A stretch of 64,000 nucleotides of DNA from Lysinibacillus contaminans (GTDB taxonomy: Bacteria > Bacillota > Bacilli > Bacillales_A > Planococcaceae), in the NCBI RefSeq assembly GCF_001278945.1, contig NZ_LGRV01000003.1, forward strand, positions 1,798,001 through 1,862,000. Direction: 5' to 3'. The position numbers and the translations under genes were made by a program. The notes below the pieces were generated by a model, which was not told where the DNA came from, did not search any database, and saw only the letters and a program-made list of their open reading frames with translations. Of this stretch, positions 9,336 through 19,212 are shown piece after piece (the first letter of the stretch is position 1; the number at the start of each line of letters is the position of its first letter).

Positions 9336-11612
9336 TCACTCATTTTCTGCTAGTAAAGTACGGATGACATGTAAGACTCTGCCCTTTGCTTGCTGTAGAC
9401 TATCTTGCGCACCTATGCAGGATGGACAGCCTTCTACACATGCACAGTTAGCTACATGTTGTTTTGTTTTCACCAGTAACTCTTCCCATAAATCGTATAC
9501 CTTTTCACTTAACCCAATGCCGCCAGGATATTTATCATACACAAAAAACGTAGGAGCTTCATTATGTGTTGCTTTCACTTGCGGTACAACAGCCACATCA
9601 CTACTATCACACTGGATAAATAGCGGAATAAATGCATTCATCGCATATGCTGCCCCTGTCATCGCATCCGTTAGCTCTGCATCCGACCATTTTTCAGGTG
9701 CTGTAAAAGATAACCACGAAGAACTAGTATGCATTTCATCCGGTGGTAAATGAATTGGCCCTGAGCCAATATTGTCGTGTGTGTTAAAACGAATTTTTTT
9801 AAAAATCGTCGCCTGCGCCACAAGCCCGACATCACCAAAGCTAATTGTTCCGCCGTGATAATCACGACTGCGATCTTCCTCAAGTACCTTCATTTCAACC
9901 GCTAAATTGGCATCCGTGTAATAGTCGACATCCACTTCACGCACAAAGGCCTTTTTCTCTTCCCAATCAAGCTTTTCGACTTGGAATTGAATGCCTTGAT
10001 GCAAATAAATCGCTTCTTCATGTAGTAATGTCATGGCACTATGACGGTCCATTTCTCCAATCACCTTCGTCTGTGCTGGCACGGTCATATCAATAATCAC
10101 TACGTTTTCCTGTGAGGCTGAACGAAGGCTAATATCATGTGCTGGGAAACGATCACTCATCCAGTGCCACTTATTACTCGTCTTAAAAACAACACCCTCT
10201 TCTGCTAAATAATCGAGCAGCTCTTGGATTTCGTATTCCCCATAAGCATCATTTACTGAAAAAGGCAGTTCAAACGCTGCACATTTTAAATGGTCCATTA
10301 AAATCAGCATATTTTCCGGATAAATTCGTGCCTCTTCCGGCGCACTGCCGAGTAAAAATAACGGATGCTGCACCACATACTGATCGAGTGCCGTTGACTG
10401 TGCCACATAAATAATAAGCGCCTCATCTTGGCGTCGCCCTGCACGTCCAGCTTGCTGCCATGCACTCGCAATATTTCCCGGGTAACCTGTCATAATACAA
10501 GCCTGTAATTGGCCAATATCTACTCCAAGCTCTAGCGCATTTGTACTGACCACCGTTTTAATTGACCCATCACGTAGGCCCTTTTCAATAACCCGACGCT
10601 CTGACGGCAAATAACCACCACGATAGCCACGTACAGATTCATCTAGTAATTTATCACGCGTAAGTTCCTTTAAATAGGTTACAATCATTTCCACTCGTAC
10701 ACGGCTCTTTGCAAAAATAATCGTTTGAATGCCTGCTGTATATAATTTTTTGGCTAAATCACTTACTTCTAATACAGCACTGCGGCGTACACCAAATGTT
10801 TTATGGACGATTGGTGGGTTATAAAATAAAAATGTCTTTTTCCCAACAGGTGCACCCGAATCAGCAATTAAAACATGCTTTTCATTCGTTAAATTTTCAG
10901 CAAGCTCCTTTGGATTTTTAATCGTAGCAGACGTACAGATAAACACGGGCTTACTCCCATAAAATTCGCAAATACGCTTCAGCCTGCGAATGACATGCGC
11001 TACGTGCGAACCAAATACACCCTTATATGTATGCAATTCATCAATGACGATATACTGCAAATTTTCAAAGAGTGATACCCATTTTGTATGATGCGGCAAA
11101 ATGCCTGAATGCAACATATCAGGGTTTGTCATCACAATATGACCAGCCTTACGTACTTTTTGACGAATGCCTGGTGCTGTATCACCATCGTACGTATAGC
11201 TAAAGATTTCCTCGCCAGTTTGTTCAATTAGGTCATTCAAATCATTTTTTTGATCTTGTGCGAGTGCCTTTGTCGGAAATAAATAAATCGCACGCGCATT
11301 TTTGTCTTCAAGAATTTTTTGTAATACTGGCAAGTGATAGCAATATGATTTTCCAGAAGCAGTTGGCGTGACCGCCGTAAACGATTGCCCACTACTAGCT
11401 ACATCAAATGCTTCCCGCTGATGCGTATATAATTGTTGAATACCACGTGTGATAAGTGCTTTGACCAGTGAGGGATGTAAAGTTTCTGGAAAAGGAGCCA
11501 GTTTTGCCTCACGCCCATCTAATGTATGCCAATGTAAGATACGCTCTTTTAATTCTTCATCATAGCGCCACTCATTTAACAGTTCACTTATCGTCCGTTT
11601 TTTCGACAGCAT
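9336..11612 (-). CDS. mrfA: DEAD/DEAH helicase MrfA (YprA) with C-terminal MZB domain
   Basis: ATP-dependent 3'-5' DNA helicase, partner of MrfB in mitomycin adduct repair in B. subtilis. Helicase core: TPTASGKSYCYH (motif I), IVIDELHTYKG (motif II, DELH rather than DEAH), ICTSATI (III), STNALELGVDIG (V) and QQAGRAGRR (VI). The C-terminal DUF1998/MZB region ends with CACVEGCPSCIG, four cysteines expected to bind one zinc. At 758 residues it is full length. It overlaps the upstream yppE gene by 29 nt, indicating coupled translation. Confidence 0.92.
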   Translation of the reverse strand: MLSKKRTISELLNEWRYDEELKERILHWHTLDGREAKLAPFPETLHPSLVKALITRGIQQLYTHQREAFDVASSGQSFTAVTPTASGKSYCYHLPVLQKILEDKNARAIYLFPTKALAQDQKNDLNDLIEQTGEEIFSYTYDGDTAPGIRQKVRKAGHIVMTNPDMLHSGILPHHTKWVSLFENLQYIVIDELHTYKGVFGSHVAHVIRRLKRICEFYGSKPVFICTSATIKNPKELAENLTNEKHVLIADSGAPVGKKTFLFYNPPIVHKTFGVRRSAVLEVSDLAKKLYTAGIQTIIFAKSRVRVEMIVTYLKELTRDKLLDESVRGYRGGYLPSERRVIEKGLRDGSIKTVVSTNALELGVDIGQLQACIMTGYPGNIASAWQQAGRAGRRQDEALIIYVAQSTALDQYVVQHPLFLLGSAPEEARIYPENMLILMDHLKCAAFELPFSVNDAYGEYEIQELLDYLAEEGVVFKTSNKWHWMSDRFPAHDISLRSASQENVVIIDMTVPAQTKVIGEMDRHSAMTLLHEEAIYLHQGIQFQVEKLDWEEKKAFVREVDVDYYTDANLAVEMKVLEEDRSRDYHGGTISFGDVGLVAQATIFKKIRFNTHDNIGSGPIHLPPDEMHTSSSWLSFTAPEKWSDAELTDAMTGAAYAMNAFIPLFIQCDSSDVAVVPQVKATHNEAPTFFVYDKYPGGIGLSEKVYDLWEELLVKTKQHVANCACVEGCPSCIGAQDSLQQAKGRVLHVIRTLLAENE

Positions 11613-11970
11613 CTATTTCTTCCCCCTCTAGTAGACGGTAAAAGTTTTTCATTGTATAGGAAGTGGAGTGTGTCGCATCCAAGAAACGTTTTTTACTTGT
11701 TTCCTTATAAAAGGATTGCACAACAAATTGCTCCATCGATTCAACCGCTGAAGCAATTTGTTGTGAATGCATATATTTCGGACGATTTTCTTTGATCCAA
11801 GCATCTGCTTGTTGCTGCCAGTCTTTTAATAACGCATGTATGTTGTCTGCATGCGGCTTTACTTCCTGAAAAAAATCTGGCGCGCGATCTTCCTCACGCA
11901 TTTTCCAAAATCGTTCTACACATTGTGCACATTCATCTATTAAAATTGAAGTTTTTTCTATTAATAACAT
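11584..11970 (-). CDS. yppE: YppE family protein (DUF1798)
   Basis: Small helical cytoplasmic protein of unknown function, conserved in Bacillales between the recU and yprA/yprB genes. The 128-residue frame is rich in charged helices with no signal or membrane segment. It leads the mrfA-mrfB unit and overlaps mrfA by 29 nt. Its constant linkage to the repair pair suggests, without proof, a role linked to DNA processing. The name rests on position, length and general character rather than a distinctive motif. Confidence 0.7.
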   Translation of the reverse strand: MLLIEKTSILIDECAQCVERFWKMREEDRAPDFFQEVKPHADNIHALLKDWQQQADAWIKENRPKYMHSQQIASAVESMEQFVVQSFYKETSKKRFLDATHSTSYTMKNFYRLLEGEEIDAVEKTDDK

Positions 11971-12027
11971 ACCATTTGCACCTCATTTGTTCATTTCGAA
12001 TTGTATATGAGGTTAGTGTACCAAAGT

Positions 12028-12228
12028 CTATCGTTTTTCACTACTATTAGGCGAACAAGCATTCTTTACTTGACCCTTCATTTCTGCTAAGCTTACTTTC
12101 TGATTTAGTGATTCTATTTGCACAAAAAATTCCATGCTGTGTACGTTGTGTTCCAAAGATACTCTTGTTAAAAGGAATTGATTGACTAAATCCAACTGTG
12201 CAACTAATCGTCCCAACTTGTTCAACAA
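12028..12228 (-). CDS. Small hypothetical protein upstream of yppE
   Basis: I do not recognise this 66-residue protein. It is reported because a strong ribosome site (AAAGGGGG) stands 7 nt before a TTG start, and because it continues the strand and order of the yppE-mrfA-mrfB block in the region where B. subtilis carries small yppC-yppG genes. The product is mostly helical with regularly spaced Leu/Val (LNKLGRLVAQLDLVNQFLL), consistent with a short coiled coil. No membrane segment or metal motif is seen. Confidence 0.5.
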   Translation of the reverse strand: MLNKLGRLVAQLDLVNQFLLTRVSLEHNVHSMEFFVQIESLNQKVSLAEMKGQVKNACSPNSSEKR

Positions 12229-12451
12229 ACCGCCCCCTTTTTCTTATGTATTTGTATTCCTCACACGTATAGAATTACCTTCACATGTGACAAAATAAGA
12301 GCAAGTTGGTGGAAAGAAGAATTAATTCGCTAAATTTTTATTGTTTCTTACACCTTAGCTTAATTGATGATGATTTAATGAACGTTGGGATACCGAATAT
12401 TCCGGACTATAATTGCATATATCTACCACTTATAGAAATGGGATTCTTCTA

Positions 12452-12480
12452 CTGAATCATGTTAAAATATCGTGTATAAT
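12452..12480 (+). promoter_or_regulatory. SigA-type promoter of recU-ponA
   Basis: A perfect -10 TATAAT at 12475-12480, preceded 17 bp upstream by CTGAAT as a weak -35. The recU ribosome site AGAGGGTGAT and GTG start follow within 30 nt. Confidence 0.6.
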
Positions 12481-12506
12481 AGCAGTATTATAGAGGGTGA
12501 TAAAAA

Positions 12507-13136
12507 GTGACAATTCGCTATCCGAACGGAAAGGTTTACACGCCAAAGACGCCTATAACTAAAACTGAAAAGACGGAAAAGATGGAAAAGGAAAAAGATT
12601 TTTCCTTTAGTAACCGTGGGAAAACATTAGAAGATGAAATCGATGAAGCAAACGCTTATTATCTAAACAGACAACTTGCCGTGATTCACAAGAAACCTGT
12701 TCCCGTACAAATCGTCAAAGTAGAGTATCCATCACGAAGTGCAGCTGTCATTAGAGAAGCCTATTTCCGAACGCCATCGACAACAGACTATAATGGCGTA
12801 TGGAACGGGTATTATATCGATTTTGATGCAAAGGAAACCTCCTCTAAAACGAGTTTTCCTTTGAAAAATATTCACACACATCAAATGACACATATGCAGA
12901 AAGTGACGGAACAATTAGGTGTGGCCTTTATTCTCATGCGCTTTTCAACACTTGAGCGCTATTTTATTGTGCCATACGAAGTTTTACAAAAAGCCTGGTG
13001 TGCTATGGAAAAAGGTGAACGGAAATCGATACCGCTGACACAAATTGAACAAGAAGCGTATGAAATTCCGACAAGCTACTATCCAAGAATCGATTATTTA
13101 AACGTCTTACAGCAATTTATCGAATCTAAAGACTAG
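12507..13136 (+). CDS. recU: Holliday junction resolvase RecU
   Basis: Homodimeric nuclease that cuts Holliday junctions and regulates RecA. The 209-residue product carries the RecU signatures SNRGKTLEDEIDEAN, VIHKKPVPVQIVKV, STTDYNGVWNGYYIDFDAKET (active-site Asp and Glu-Thr-Lys region) and FPLKNIHTHQ. The GTG start is preceded by AGAGGGTGAT. An extra Lys/Glu-rich stretch at about residues 12-30 is longer than in B. subtilis. It is followed 25 nt later by ponA, the classic recU-ponA operon. Confidence 0.97.
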   Translation: MTIRYPNGKVYTPKTPITKTEKTEKMEKEKDFSFSNRGKTLEDEIDEANAYYLNRQLAVIHKKPVPVQIVKVEYPSRSAAVIREAYFRTPSTTDYNGVWNGYYIDFDAKETSSKTSFPLKNIHTHQMTHMQKVTEQLGVAFILMRFSTLERYFIVPYEVLQKAWCAMEKGERKSIPLTQIEQEAYEIPTSYYPRIDYLNVLQQFIESKD

Positions 13137-13161
13137 GTTTTGAAAGTGAGGAGATTATAAA

Positions 13162-15855
13162 ATGACTGAACGTCGTCAAACACGCGGAGATCTGAAGAAG
13201 GCTCGCGCTAGAAAAAATAAAAAGGATACACCAAACACACCTCTAAAAATATGGCTTAAACGTATTTTCTTAACGGTACTATTTATAGGAGTGACTGGTT
13301 TAGTAGCCGGGGCTGGTTTATTTGCTTTTTATGCAAGTACAGCACCTGAACTCGATGAGGAACTATTAAAAGACCCTGTTTCATCTGAGTTTTACGATAA
13401 TACCGGAGAAATCTTTGCCACAATCGGGGCTGAAAACCGACAATATGTGAAATTTGAAGATATACCTGAGGATATGGTCAATGCCGTACTTGCAACAGAA
13501 GACGTACGATTTTTTGAACATCATGGTATCGATTTCTATCGACTAGGTGGCGCCGTTCTTGCCAACATACGTGATGGATTCGGTGCTCAAGGAGCTTCCA
13601 CTCTAACACAACAAGTTGTCAAAAACTCATTTTTACAAAATGAGAAAAAATTAAAACGTAAAGCACAAGAAGCTTGGCTTGCCATCAAACTTGAACGTAA
13701 ATATTCGAAAGAAGAAATTTTCGAAATGTACTTCAACAAAGTTCTGATGTCAGGACGTGTTTACGGAATCGGCACAGCTGCGAAATACTTCTATGGAAAA
13801 GAATTAGATGAATTAAATTTAGCTGAAGAAGCAATGCTCGCAGGTATGGTGCAATTACCAAATGCTTATAACCCAATTAAAAACCCTGAGCGTGCTGAAA
13901 AACGTCGTAACATCGTATTAGGCTTAATGTTGCAACACGGGAAAATAACTGAGGCCGAAATGGAAGAAGCAAAAGCAGTTGACGTTCAAGCAGGTCTTGC
14001 TGACGAAGCTACACGCCAAACTTTTGCAGGCACTAAATATGATGCCTTCTTAGATATCGTCCTTAATGAGCTTGAAGAAGAGGGTGATGGCTCCGCATTG
14101 GCAGAAGGGATTAAAGTTTACACAACACTTGATCCAAATGCACAGCAGACTGTTGAAGGCATTATGAATGATGATAGCAACTTCCCAACAGAAAATATCC
14201 AATCTGGGGTCGCTGTTATTGATACAAAAACAGGTCAAATAAAAGCAGTTGGTGGCGGTCGCAATTACGGCGCTGAGCGGAAATTTAACTACGCTGATGA
14301 CTTAACAATGAACCAACCTGGTTCAACTATGAAACCGTTACTCGATTACGGCCCTGCTATTGAATATTTAAAATGGTCAACAGGTCAAACAGTAGTCGAT
14401 GAGCCTATGAACTATACAAACAGCAAACAAACGATTACAAACTGGGACGGCAAATATATGGGTACTATGTCTGCACGTAAAGCACTATACGCTTCACGTA
14501 ACGTACCAGCCGTTAAAACATTTAAAGAAGTCGGTCCGGATAAAGCGAAAGAATTTATCAGTGGGCTAGGTATTGAAGCGAAAAATGTGTACGAATCGGA
14601 TGCAATCGGAGGAGGAGATATTACGATGTCCCCTATCCAAATGGCTTCTGCCTATGCTGCATTTGGGAATAACGGGGTTTACACGGAACCTTATGCCATT
14701 ACAAAAATTGTTTACCGTGATGGTAAAACAGAGAAAAACTATACGCCAGAATCTGATGTTGCGATGAGTGATTACACAGCTTATATGGTGACAGATATGC
14801 TTCGTGACGTTGTAAGTAACAAGCCTGATGCGTCTGGTTCATATGCGAATGTATCCGGCCTAGATATCGCTGGTAAAACAGGAACAACGAACTATTCAGC
14901 TGATGAATTTAACAAATACAATTTACCAGATACAAGTGTGCCTGATTCTTGGTTTGCAGGTTACACGACGAACTACTCAATTGCTATTTGGAGTGGGTAT
15001 GAAAAACGCTCTGAACCTATCACAACATGGGATGAACGTCGTTTACCACAAAAGCTATTTAAGAATATTATGAGTTCGTTATCTGCAGACATTGAGACTG
15101 AACGTTTCAAAAAACCAAGTTCTGTTGTAGAAGCAACTGTTGAAATTGGCACATCTCCATTAAAATTGGCGAGTGAGTTTACACCAGCAGATAAACGTCA
15201 AACAGAGTTATTCGTGCGTGGTACTGAGCCGACTGAAGTCTCAAGTGAATACGAAGCACCAACAATTTCTGCGCCTTATAACGTAAGTGCAAACTTAGAC
15301 TTAGGTGGGCAATCTATCAATATTGGTTGGTCACACGATTCAACAATTGATGAAGAAACAAGCGAACCAATACCTGTAACATTCGAAGTAACTGCTGCAC
15401 TTGAGGGCGGCGAAACAATTACGCTCGGCACTACAGAAAGTAACGGACTTACAGTAGCCAATACTCTTTCTGAAGGCAACTATGTCATTTCTGTCGTGGC
15501 CATTATGGATGATGTACGAAGCGAACCAGGAACAACTTCCATTCAGGTAACAAGCATGACTGAGGAAGATGACGAAATAGAAGAACCCGAAACACCTGAT
15601 TTAGAAACACCATTACCTCCTGATCAAAATGAAAATAATAAACCAAACAATGGTAACAATAATAACGGTAATGGTAATGGCAATGAGAATGGAAATGGAA
15701 ATGGAAATGGAAACGGAAACGGAAACGGAAACGGAAACGGAAACGGAAATAATGGCAATGGCGGCAACAGTAACGGTCAACCCGGAACAGTTCCACCGAC
15801 ACAGCCAACAACGCCTGTAAATCCGAATGAAGATGAGGATGAAACAGTCGAATAA
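13162..15855 (+). CDS. ponA: Class A penicillin-binding protein 1A/1B
   Basis: Bifunctional peptidoglycan glycosyltransferase/transpeptidase. A short basic cytoplasmic tail and one membrane anchor (about residues 33-55) precede a GT51 domain (about 70-250; EDVRFFEHHGID and STLTQQVVKN) and a transpeptidase domain (about 330-620) with Ser388-x-x-Lys391 in GSTMKP, SRN in YASRNVP and KTGTT at 572-576. A fibronectin-like segment (about 700-800) leads to an acidic then Asn/Gly-rich tail (about 831-875). The tail is encoded by a short tandem repeat and may vary in length between strains. GpsB, its adaptor in B. subtilis, is encoded nearby. Confidence 0.96.
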   Translation: MTERRQTRGDLKKARARKNKKDTPNTPLKIWLKRIFLTVLFIGVTGLVAGAGLFAFYASTAPELDEELLKDPVSSEFYDNTGEIFATIGAENRQYVKFEDIPEDMVNAVLATEDVRFFEHHGIDFYRLGGAVLANIRDGFGAQGASTLTQQVVKNSFLQNEKKLKRKAQEAWLAIKLERKYSKEEIFEMYFNKVLMSGRVYGIGTAAKYFYGKELDELNLAEEAMLAGMVQLPNAYNPIKNPERAEKRRNIVLGLMLQHGKITEAEMEEAKAVDVQAGLADEATRQTFAGTKYDAFLDIVLNELEEEGDGSALAEGIKVYTTLDPNAQQTVEGIMNDDSNFPTENIQSGVAVIDTKTGQIKAVGGGRNYGAERKFNYADDLTMNQPGSTMKPLLDYGPAIEYLKWSTGQTVVDEPMNYTNSKQTITNWDGKYMGTMSARKALYASRNVPAVKTFKEVGPDKAKEFISGLGIEAKNVYESDAIGGGDITMSPIQMASAYAAFGNNGVYTEPYAITKIVYRDGKTEKNYTPESDVAMSDYTAYMVTDMLRDVVSNKPDASGSYANVSGLDIAGKTGTTNYSADEFNKYNLPDTSVPDSWFAGYTTNYSIAIWSGYEKRSEPITTWDERRLPQKLFKNIMSSLSADIETERFKKPSSVVEATVEIGTSPLKLASEFTPADKRQTELFVRGTEPTEVSSEYEAPTISAPYNVSANLDLGGQSINIGWSHDSTIDEETSEPIPVTFEVTAALEGGETITLGTTESNGLTVANTLSEGNYVISVVAIMDDVRSEPGTTSIQVTSMTEEDDEIEEPETPDLETPLPPDQNENNKPNNGNNNNGNGNGNENGNGNGNGNGNGNGNGNGNGNNGNGGNSNGQPGTVPPTQPTTPVNPNEDEDETVE
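15691..15750 (+). repeat. Hexanucleotide tandem repeat inside ponA
   Basis: Ten consecutive 6-bp units of GGAAAY (GGAAAT or GGAAAC), each coding Gly-Asn, in the 3' part of ponA. The 5' and 3' neighbours are degenerate GGTAAT/GGCAAT units, so the whole Gly-Asn tract is longer. Length change in steps of six keeps the frame. Confidence 0.95.
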
Positions 15856-15864
15856 CCTTAAAGT

Positions 15865-15902
15865 AGAGTAGCCTTTTTAGATGGCTACTCTGCTTTTTTT
15901 TA
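15865..15902 (+). terminator. Terminator of recU-ponA
   Basis: AGAGTAGCC/GGCTACTCT, 9-bp stem, followed by GCTTTTTTTT. Confidence 0.92.
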
Positions 15903-15953
15903 CTTATATTTGCTGTGTATTTTGCATTTTATCCGTCTAACCCTCCCATATAT

Positions 15954-15983
15954 AAAAAAAGCAGCTACTATAAAAGTAGCTGC
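15954..15983 (-). terminator. Terminator of the aspB...ypoC-side transcript
   Basis: GCAGCTACT/AGTAGCTGC 9-bp stem, followed on the minus strand by seven T. It lies 10 nt after the ypoC stop. Confidence 0.92.
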
Positions 15984-15992
15984 TCTCTTTTT

Positions 15993-16352
15993 CTATTTCT
16001 TTGCCGCCTGCAAACGTAGACGTGCAGTACGTTTTTTCGTTTCTTTAAATAACTCACCCAGTTGGCGATAGCACGCGTATTGACCTGGCTTTGTCTTTAT
16101 AAAGGCTAAACGCTCTGCTCCATTAATCGGCATTAGCTCATACGTCTCAGAAGGGTCTAATGCCACTTCACTTACGTCAGCACTATCAATAAGCAGACGC
16201 TCAAATAAAACTATGGCTTCTTCCATCAAGCCCTTTGCTTCCCCGTTTCGAGCATCATGAGCTGCATGAATGCGTACCTCTAATGCCTCCCACTCGGCAA
16301 ACCAAGCATCGACGATCTCTTTTGAAATTGCTTCTACACGAAAGCCAATCAT
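15993..16352 (-). CDS. ypoC: YpoC family protein
   Basis: Protein of unknown function with constant linkage to nth and dnaD in Bacillales. The 119-residue product is helical and charged with no membrane segment. Its start overlaps the nth stop by 4 nt (ATGA type), so translation is coupled to the endonuclease. Assignment is by position and length; the sequence has no catalytic motif I can name. Confidence 0.75.
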   Translation of the reverse strand: MIGFRVEAISKEIVDAWFAEWEALEVRIHAAHDARNGEAKGLMEEAIVLFERLLIDSADVSEVALDPSETYELMPINGAERLAFIKTKPGQYACYRQLGELFKETKKRTARLRLQAAKK

Positions 16353-17011
16353 ACTTCTTTCACCAAACCTTTTTTCAAACGCTTTTGTCCCTCACGACAA
16401 TCCGCTAGCAACGGGCAGGCATGACAACCAGGGTTTTGTGCCTTACAGTGATAACGTCCAAAGAAAATTAGCTGGTGATGCGTTTTCGACCATTTTTCTA
16501 TAGGTGTTTTTTTCATAATCGTTTCTTCGACTTCAAGAACCGAATCCTTCCACCGACATAAACCTAAACGCTTTGATACACGATCAACATGTGTATCTAC
16601 CGCAAGTGCTGGCACATTAAACGCCACAGACAACACAACATTTGCCGTTTTACGCCCCACGCCTGGTAATGTCACAAGCGCCTCGCGACTTGCAGGAATC
16701 TCCCCGCCATATTCAACGAGCAATCGCTCACAAAGTAATTGAATGTTTTTTGCTTTATTACGATACAAGCCAATGGAACGAATATCTTGCTGTAATTCTT
16801 CTAAAGGCACTGCTAAATAATCTTCTGGCTTTTTATATTTTTGGAATAATGTTTTTGTGACCTTATTGACAAGCACGTCCGTACACTGTGCTGATAAGAG
16901 CGTTGCAATCGTTAATTCAAACGGATTTTCATGAACAAGTTCACAATGTGCATCGGGAAACATACGATCCATTTCAGCTAAACAATGTTCCCACTGCTTT
17001 TTCGTTAACAT
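16349..17011 (-). CDS. nth: Endonuclease III
   Basis: DNA glycosylase/AP lyase removing oxidised pyrimidines. The 220-residue product has the helix-hairpin-helix LPGVGRKTANVV with the catalytic Lys, the catalytic Asp in AVDTHVDRV, and a C-x6-C-x2-C-x5-C 4Fe-4S loop (CKAQNPGCHACPLLADC). All key residues are present. It sits between dnaD (15 nt upstream) and ypoC (overlapping), as in B. subtilis. Confidence 0.97.
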   Translation of the reverse strand: MLTKKQWEHCLAEMDRMFPDAHCELVHENPFELTIATLLSAQCTDVLVNKVTKTLFQKYKKPEDYLAVPLEELQQDIRSIGLYRNKAKNIQLLCERLLVEYGGEIPASREALVTLPGVGRKTANVVLSVAFNVPALAVDTHVDRVSKRLGLCRWKDSVLEVEETIMKKTPIEKWSKTHHQLIFFGRYHCKAQNPGCHACPLLADCREGQKRLKKGLVKEV

Positions 17012-17026
17012 TCTAGACCGTCCCCC

Positions 17027-17758
17027 TTATTCTCTCTCTTCTAACCAGTTATAAAACTGCACTTTGTTTGTCGACTGCGTTTCCTGCTGTTGCGGCGAAC
17101 GAGTTGGCTGCCGATTAAAGCTTTGTTTTTCACGGAATTGTTCACTTTGGATTTGTGCGGCCTTTGGTGTCGTAATATTTTTCTTTTTCCACTCCAGTAA
17201 AATTCGGTCAATATAACGAATGCTCATTTTACTAGCAAATACAGCTTCCTTCAACGCCTCTTTGATGAGGGCTGGGCTATGCTTGTCCTCATCTAACCAC
17301 TGACCAATTTTTTCAAGCTCTAAAGGAGATAAAAGACGCCCCATTTCTTCTTCAAACAAACGGAATATCTCCCCCTCTTCTTGACGCACTGAAGCAGCGG
17401 ATTGCTTTTGTTCCTTCATTTCAATCGCCTGCATGATGCGCTCCCAAAGTGGATAAACCGAATATTTTTCATATAATTTCCCGCCTTCATCAACATCACG
17501 TGTAATCTCGAGAAAGCCCTTTTGCATGAGGCGTTGTAAACGAGTTGAAATTTCATTGTCAGACATCGACAAACGACTCATTAAATCATTCGGTGTCGGG
17601 AAGTTGTTCCCTTCCATATGAAAGGCAAGTAAATGTATGACAATGAGTGCCTCTTCATCTTCAATGTTTAACTCCTTATAAAACTGAAAAAAAAGCTGAG
17701 GAATCGTTACATTTCCCTGCTCAGTCCACGTGCGGAGTCGGTTATTATTGCTATTCAT
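17027..17758 (-). CDS. dnaD: Primosomal protein DnaD
   Basis: DNA-remodelling protein that with DnaB loads the replicative helicase at oriC and during restart. The 243-residue product has an N-terminal winged helix (about 1-95, including PTPNDLMSRLSMSDNEISTR) and the C-terminal DnaB/DnaD domain with the conserved YIDRILLEWKKK (YxxxIxxxW) motif. A Gln-rich tail follows. It heads dnaD-nth-ypoC; a terminator separates it from asnS. Confidence 0.95.
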   Translation of the reverse strand: MNSNNNRLRTWTEQGNVTIPQLFFQFYKELNIEDEEALIVIHLLAFHMEGNNFPTPNDLMSRLSMSDNEISTRLQRLMQKGFLEITRDVDEGGKLYEKYSVYPLWERIMQAIEMKEQKQSAASVRQEEGEIFRLFEEEMGRLLSPLELEKIGQWLDEDKHSPALIKEALKEAVFASKMSIRYIDRILLEWKKKNITTPKAAQIQSEQFREKQSFNRQPTRSPQQQETQSTNKVQFYNWLEERE

Positions 17759-17822
17759 TTATGCATGACTCCTTTTTTATGAATCGATTTGATTGGCGTC
17801 CTTCGCCAACTTTGTAAAGTTA

Positions 17823-17862
17823 ATAAAAGCCGCGTAGCCAACAAGCTCACTACGCGACTTTT
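17823..17862 (-). terminator. Terminator after asnS
   Basis: On the minus strand GTCGCGTAG pairs with CTACGCGGC (one G-U), followed by TTTTA. It sits between asnS and dnaD, so the downstream dnaD unit needs readthrough or its own promoter. Confidence 0.8.
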
Positions 17863-17888
17863 AATTGGTGTAAATTCGCACTTACCTA

Positions 17889-19184
17889 TTAAGGATAAAG
17901 ACGATTTAGTAAACGTGGGAACGGAATCGTTTCTCGAATATGTTCAGTTCCTGAAATCCATGCCACTGTTCGTTCTAATCCTAGACCGAAGCCTGAGTGC
18001 GGTACAGAGCCTTGTTTACGAAGTTCTAAATACCATGCATAAGCATCTAAAGATAAATTATGTTCTTCAAGACGAGATTTTAGTAAATCATAGTCATGGA
18101 TACGCTCAGAACCACCGATAATTTCTCCGTAGCCCTCTGGTGCGATTAAGTCCGCACAAAGTACAACGTCGTCACGATCTGGATGTGGTTGCATGTAGAA
18201 CGGTTTGATGCCTACCGGATAACAAGTAATGAAAACAGGTTTGTCAAATGAATTCGCAATCGCTGTTTCATGTGGTGCGCCAAAGTCATCGCCCCATTTA
18301 ATATCATTGAAACCTTGTTCATGTAATAGTTTAATCGCATCATCGTAAGATATACGCGGGAACGGCGCTTTAATATTTTCAAGTGTCGATGTATCACGAC
18401 CAAGGCGCTCTAATTCTAATTTACAATTAGCTAGCACTGATTGCACGATATGAGATACATATTGCTCTTGCACTTCTAAGTTTTCTTCAAATTCAACAAA
18501 AGCCATCTCCGGTTCGATCATCCAAAACTCAATTAAGTGACGACGAGTTTTAGATTTTTCTGCACGGAATGTTGGACCAAATGAGAATACTTTTCCTAAT
18601 GCCATCGCAGCCGCTTCCATATAAAGCTGACCAGATTGAGAAAGATACGCATCTTCATCAAAATATTTTGTAGCAAAGAGCTCCGAAGTACCTTCAGGAG
18701 CAGAGCCTGTTAATATTGGTGGGTCCATTTTTGTAAAGCCGTTGTCGTTGAAAAACTCATACGTTGCACGAATGATTTCGTTACGGATTTTCATCACTGC
18801 ATGTTGCTTACGAGAGCGCAACCATAAATGGCGGTTATCCATTAAAAACTCTGGACCATGCTCTTTTGGTGTGATTGGGAAATCTTGTGCCACATGAATC
18901 ACTTCAATACCTGTTACAGCAAGCTCGCAGCCAAAGCTTGAGCGTTCGTCTGCTTTTACTTCACCTGTAATATACATAGAAGTTTCTTGTGACATCCCTT
19001 TTGCAATTGCAAAAATCTCTTCGCCTACTTCTTCTTTGACAACAACGCCTTGGACGAAGCCTGAGCCATCGCGAAGTTGTAAGAAGGCTATTTTACCACT
19101 TGAACGTTTGTTAGATAACCAAGCACCTAACTTCACTGTTTCGCCGATATGTTTTGGCATATCTTGAATCATAATTTTTTTCAT
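17889..19184 (-). CDS. asnS: Asparaginyl-tRNA synthetase
   Basis: Class IIb synthetase charging tRNA-Asn. An N-terminal OB-fold anticodon domain (about 1-110) precedes the catalytic core with motif 2 ([19 protein letters not shown]) and motif 3 ([13 protein letters not shown]). The 431 residues agree with Bacillus AsnRS, and the absence of the GatB/AspRS insertion domain separates it from AspRS. RBS TGGGAGGAT precedes ATG. It follows aspB by 28 nt. Confidence 0.96.
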   Translation of the reverse strand: MKKIMIQDMPKHIGETVKLGAWLSNKRSSGKIAFLQLRDGSGFVQGVVVKEEVGEEIFAIAKGMSQETSMYITGEVKADERSSFGCELAVTGIEVIHVAQDFPITPKEHGPEFLMDNRHLWLRSRKQHAVMKIRNEIIRATYEFFNDNGFTKMDPPILTGSAPEGTSELFATKYFDEDAYLSQSGQLYMEAAAMALGKVFSFGPTFRAEKSKTRRHLIEFWMIEPEMAFVEFEENLEVQEQYVSHIVQSVLANCKLELERLGRDTSTLENIKAPFPRISYDDAIKLLHEQGFNDIKWGDDFGAPHETAIANSFDKPVFITCYPVGIKPFYMQPHPDRDDVVLCADLIAPEGYGEIIGGSERIHDYDLLKSRLEEHNLSLDAYAWYLELRKQGSVPHSGFGLGLERTVAWISGTEHIRETIPFPRLLNRLYP

Positions 19185-19212
19185 ATAGATCCTCCCAAGT
19201 TGGATAGAAGGA

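Noticed and set aside
15503..15811. Long open minus frame with an Arg/Phe ladder opposite ponA
   Set aside because: It is the antisense of the Gly-Asn hexamer repeat; the repeat itself removes stops and no ribosome site is present.
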